Source of the DNA: Acidobacteriota bacterium
GTDB lineage: Bacteria > Acidobacteriota > Blastocatellia > Pyrinomonadales > Pyrinomonadaceae
Assembly (NCBI GenBank): GCA_020853255.1
Contig: JADYZI010000082.1
Coordinates: 1-7,448 of the forward strand
DNA length: 7,448 bases
Direction: 5' to 3'
Below the pieces are notes generated by a model. It was not told where the DNA came from. It worked only from the letters and a program-made list of their open reading frames with translations, and ran no database searches. The position numbers and the translations under genes are program-made. Positions 5,126 to 7,448 of the stretch are shown in pieces. Every line of letters begins with the position of its first letter. Position 1 is the first letter of the stretch.

Positions 5126-7399
5126 ATGGTTGAGAACAATCTTTTAAGCATAATAATCTTCGCCCCGCTCGCTGGTGCCGTCATCAATTGGCTGATAGGC
5201 GGGCGGCTGAAGAACGAAATGTTCAGTGGAGTGGTCGCGTGCGGTACGATAGCGATCTCGACAATCGTCGCATTTATGATCGCGTTCGGTATTGGGACAC
5301 CGCATGAAGGGGCCTTGTTTGCGAACAAGCCTGTGCTGGACCAGATCTGGACATGGATAAACGTTGGCGGATTTCGGGCCGATTTTGGGCTGGGAATGGA
5401 TTGTCTGAGCGGCATCTACGTGTGTTTTATCACGTTCGTCGGCCTGCTCATCCATATCTTTGCGACCGGATATATGCGCGGAGACAGTGGGTTCTATCGG
5501 TTTTTCGCTTACCTGAACCTATTCATGTTCTCGATGCTCACGCTTGTGTTGGCGGACAACTATCTGTTGATGTTCGTCGGCTGGGAAGGCGTTGGATTGT
5601 GCTCCTATCTGCTGATCGGATATTTCATCAATCGTGACGAAGCCCGCCGGGCTGCGAAGAAGGCGTTCGTGATGAACCGAATCGGAGATTGGGGAGTGCT
5701 GATGGCCATCTTCCTTATCTTCGCTCTTACCGGGTCGGTTTCGTTCTTCGATAAAACTGTGGACGGCGTCCAGGTCGAAAGCGTTTTCACGTATGTCCTG
5801 ACTCACTTCGCATCGGCCGATCCATTTACTTGGGGAGCTATCGTAGCCGGCGGATTGACGTCAGTTGGTGTCTTGCTGTTCATTGGTGCGACAGGCAAGT
5901 CGGCGCAGATCCCGCTTTTGACGTGGCTGCCGGATGCCATGGCCGGCCCGACGCCTGTCTCAGCGCTGATCCACGCCGCAACGATGGTCACGGCGGGCGT
6001 ATATCTCGTTGTCCGTTCGAACGCGATCTATCAAAAGGCCCCGACCGCGATGTGGATAATCGCCGTCATCGGCGCGGCAACCGCCTTGTTGGCCGCGACA
6101 ATTGCGATAGCGCAAAACGATATCAAGAAGGTACTCGCGTATTCAACCGTCTCGCAGCTTGGGTTTATGTTCCTCGCCGCCGGCGTTGGGGCGTTTGTCG
6201 TTGCTATCTTTCACGTCATGACGCACGCTTTTTTCAAGGCCCTGTTGTTCCTTGGCTCGGGTTCCGTCATTCACGGAATGCACCACGAACAGGACATGCG
6301 GCGTATGGGCAACTTGAAAAAGTATATGCCCATCACCTTCGTGACAATGGCCGCGGGCTGGCTTGCAATCTCGGGCATACCAATATTTGCTGGCTTTTTC
6401 TCAAAGGACGAGATACTTTACAGAACCTTTGCGGCGGATACTTATTTTCCGCAGCGGCCTTTTCCCGGAGAAGAGATATTGTGGGCGATCGCGACGTTCA
6501 CTGCGGTGCTGACCGCCATTTATATGACCAGGATGATGGTCATGACATTCTGGGGAAAAGAGCGATTTCACGAGCCGCTGCCTGATGACGGACATGCTGC
6601 CGATGCGGCGCACGGTGGCGAAACCGCCTTTGCGTCGGCCGGTGCACATGGCGAGACTGCCGACGAACACGCACACGGTGCAGGCGATGGAGACGAGGAC
6701 GAACATCATCACGCTCTGCCTCCGAACTTCAAGCCGCATGAATCACCATGGTCAATGACCGTGCCGTTGATCGCGCTGGCTATACTCTCAACACTTGGCG
6801 GGCTGGTCGGTATTCCTTATGCGATGAGCTCATTGCTTGGGGTCGGCGACGTGAATGTATTCGAACATACCCTCGAACCCGCGATAGCAAAACCCGCCGA
6901 GGTCAGCCACCAAGTTCCGGTGCTTTCTGCTCCCGGTGCCGAGGCACCGCGCTCAGTAGAACACGCCGCGGCGGAACCCGCTGGCGGTGCAGAGCATGAG
7001 ACCCACTCGCCCACGGTCGTCCTCAAGGAGCGAGTGCTTGCCCTGGTGTCTGTCGTCCTTGCGGTGATAGGCATACTCATCGGCTGGTTCGCTTTCAAAA
7101 AAGACCCGCTGCGAAAGATGCCGCGGATCCTCGAAGAAAAATGGCGGCTGGACGAGCTTTACAATGGCTACTTTGTCGATCCGCTCACGCGCCTTTCGCG
7201 TGAAGGCTTTTGGAAAGGCTTCGACGTCGGCTTTATCGACGGGATCGTAAATGGCATCGGCTATTTTTTCATCGAACTCGGCGAAATATTTCGCCGCGTC
7301 CAGGTTGGATTCATCCGCAGCTACGCGGCAGTGATAATGCTTGGTGCCGTTGTTGTGCTTGGATATTTTATTTATTACGGATTGAAGTTGGTTGGCTAG
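5126..7399 (+). CDS. nuoL: NADH-quinone oxidoreductase subunit L (NuoL), with His-rich insertion
   Basis: This 757-residue distal antiporter-like subunit of the complex I membrane arm is longer than E. coli NuoL (about 613). Its proton-path residues are all visible: Glu154 in FVGWEGVGLCSY, Lys258 in ATGKSAQIPLLTWLPDAMAG, His283 in LIHAATMVTAG, His363 and His367 in HVMTHAFFKA with Lys371, and Lys427-Asp428 in FFSKDEIL (compare E. coli Glu144, Lys229, His254, His334/His338, Lys342 and Lys399-Asp400). The extra length lies mainly in two hydrophilic loops: residues 482-538, with 10 His and many Asp/Glu, and residues 573-629, Ala/Pro/Glu-rich. After those come the long lateral amphipathic helix region (EEKWRLDELYNGYFVDPLTR onward) and a last transmembrane helix. 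The ATG at 5126 follows the previous stop by one base and has no strong ribosome-binding motif, suggesting coupling. MrpA-type antiporters share the fold but not this gene order. Confidence 0.97.
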   Translation: MVENNLLSIIIFAPLAGAVINWLIGGRLKNEMFSGVVACGTIAISTIVAFMIAFGIGTPHEGALFANKPVLDQIWTWINVGGFRADFGLGMDCLSGIYVCFITFVGLLIHIFATGYMRGDSGFYRFFAYLNLFMFSMLTLVLADNYLLMFVGWEGVGLCSYLLIGYFINRDEARRAAKKAFVMNRIGDWGVLMAIFLIFALTGSVSFFDKTVDGVQVESVFTYVLTHFASADPFTWGAIVAGGLTSVGVLLFIGATGKSAQIPLLTWLPDAMAGPTPVSALIHAATMVTAGVYLVVRSNAIYQKAPTAMWIIAVIGAATALLAATIAIAQNDIKKVLAYSTVSQLGFMFLAAGVGAFVVAIFHVMTHAFFKALLFLGSGSVIHGMHHEQDMRRMGNLKKYMPITFVTMAAGWLAISGIPIFAGFFSKDEILYRTFAADTYFPQRPFPGEEILWAIATFTAVLTAIYMTRMMVMTFWGKERFHEPLPDDGHAADAAHGGETAFASAGAHGETADEHAHGAGDGDEDEHHHALPPNFKPHESPWSMTVPLIALAILSTLGGLVGIPYAMSSLLGVGDVNVFEHTLEPAIAKPAEVSHQVPVLSAPGAEAPRSVEHAAAEPAGGAEHETHSPTVVLKERVLALVSVVLAVIGILIGWFAFKKDPLRKMPRILEEKWRLDELYNGYFVDPLTRLSREGFWKGFDVGFIDGIVNGIGYFFIELGEIFRRVQVGFIRSYAAVIMLGAVVVLGYFIYYGLKLVG

Positions 7400-7405
7400 G
7401 GGTTT

Positions 7406-7448
7406 ATGGATCTCATTACCGAAAATCTTCTATCGATTCTCATCGCAC
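7406..7448 (+). CDS. nuoM: NADH-quinone oxidoreductase subunit M (NuoM), first 14 codons
   Basis: An ATG at 7406, 6 bases after the nuoL stop, opens a frame that runs off the window and reads MDLITENLLSILIA, the start of a hydrophobic helix. AGGGG at 7398-7402 is a close ribosome-binding motif overlapping the nuoL stop. Too little is present to identify the product from sequence alone. The call rests on the usual nuoL-nuoM order and on the similarity of this start to NuoM N-termini. It would be the second antiporter-like proton-pumping subunit. Confidence 0.8.
   Translation, partial: MDLITENLLSILIA

Noticed and set aside
5830..6585. Plus-strand open frame of 251 codons inside nuoL
   Set aside because: It is out of frame with nuoL, whose catalytic motifs cover the same bases; the composition is Arg/Cys-rich and not protein-like.

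Overview
The window is an internal stretch of a respiratory complex I (NADH:quinone oxidoreductase, nuo) operon, read entirely on the + strand. In order it holds the 3' end of nuoF, a small ribosomal protein gene (bTHX), nuoG, nuoH, nuoJ, nuoK, a short unidentified ORF, nuoL, and the first codons of nuoM. All genes are co-directional, with junctions of 0 to about 115 bases. No promoter, terminator, tRNA, rRNA, CRISPR or transposase gene is visible. The window is therefore best read as one transcription unit that starts upstream and continues downstream.

The organism is a bacterium of moderate GC content. The bTHX protein, a NuoG with two ferredoxin-type clusters, a His-rich insertion in NuoL, and GAGACGCAGAG-type intergenic repeats would fit an Acidobacteriota (Blastocatellia-like) genome. 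That assignment is an impression from memory and cannot be proved from this window.

Region by region: positions 1-161 encode the NuoF C-terminus with the last ligand of cluster N3. Positions 197-379 encode bTHX, and 380-2644 encode NuoG, whose start codon directly follows the bTHX stop. Positions 2645-2704 hold a GC-rich hairpin. Positions 2705-3793 encode NuoH. Positions 3794-3908 hold a long imperfect inverted repeat where nuoI would normally sit. Positions 3909-4493 encode NuoJ and 4544-4849 encode NuoK. Positions 4850-5125 hold a palindromic hairpin, an orphan Shine-Dalgarno-like motif and a 51-codon ORF ending one base before nuoL. Positions 5126-7399 encode NuoL, and 7406 onward encodes NuoM.

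Together the products form the electron-input end of the peripheral arm (NuoF, NuoG) and the proton-pumping membrane arm (NuoH, J, K, L, M). Three things stand out. A ribosomal protein gene lies between nuoF and nuoG. NuoG has gained four ferredoxin-type cysteines while losing all four N7 ligands. nuoI is missing between nuoH and nuoJ, and a repeat element occupies that gap. I see no convincing new multi-gene system; the unusual features are variations on a well-known complex.
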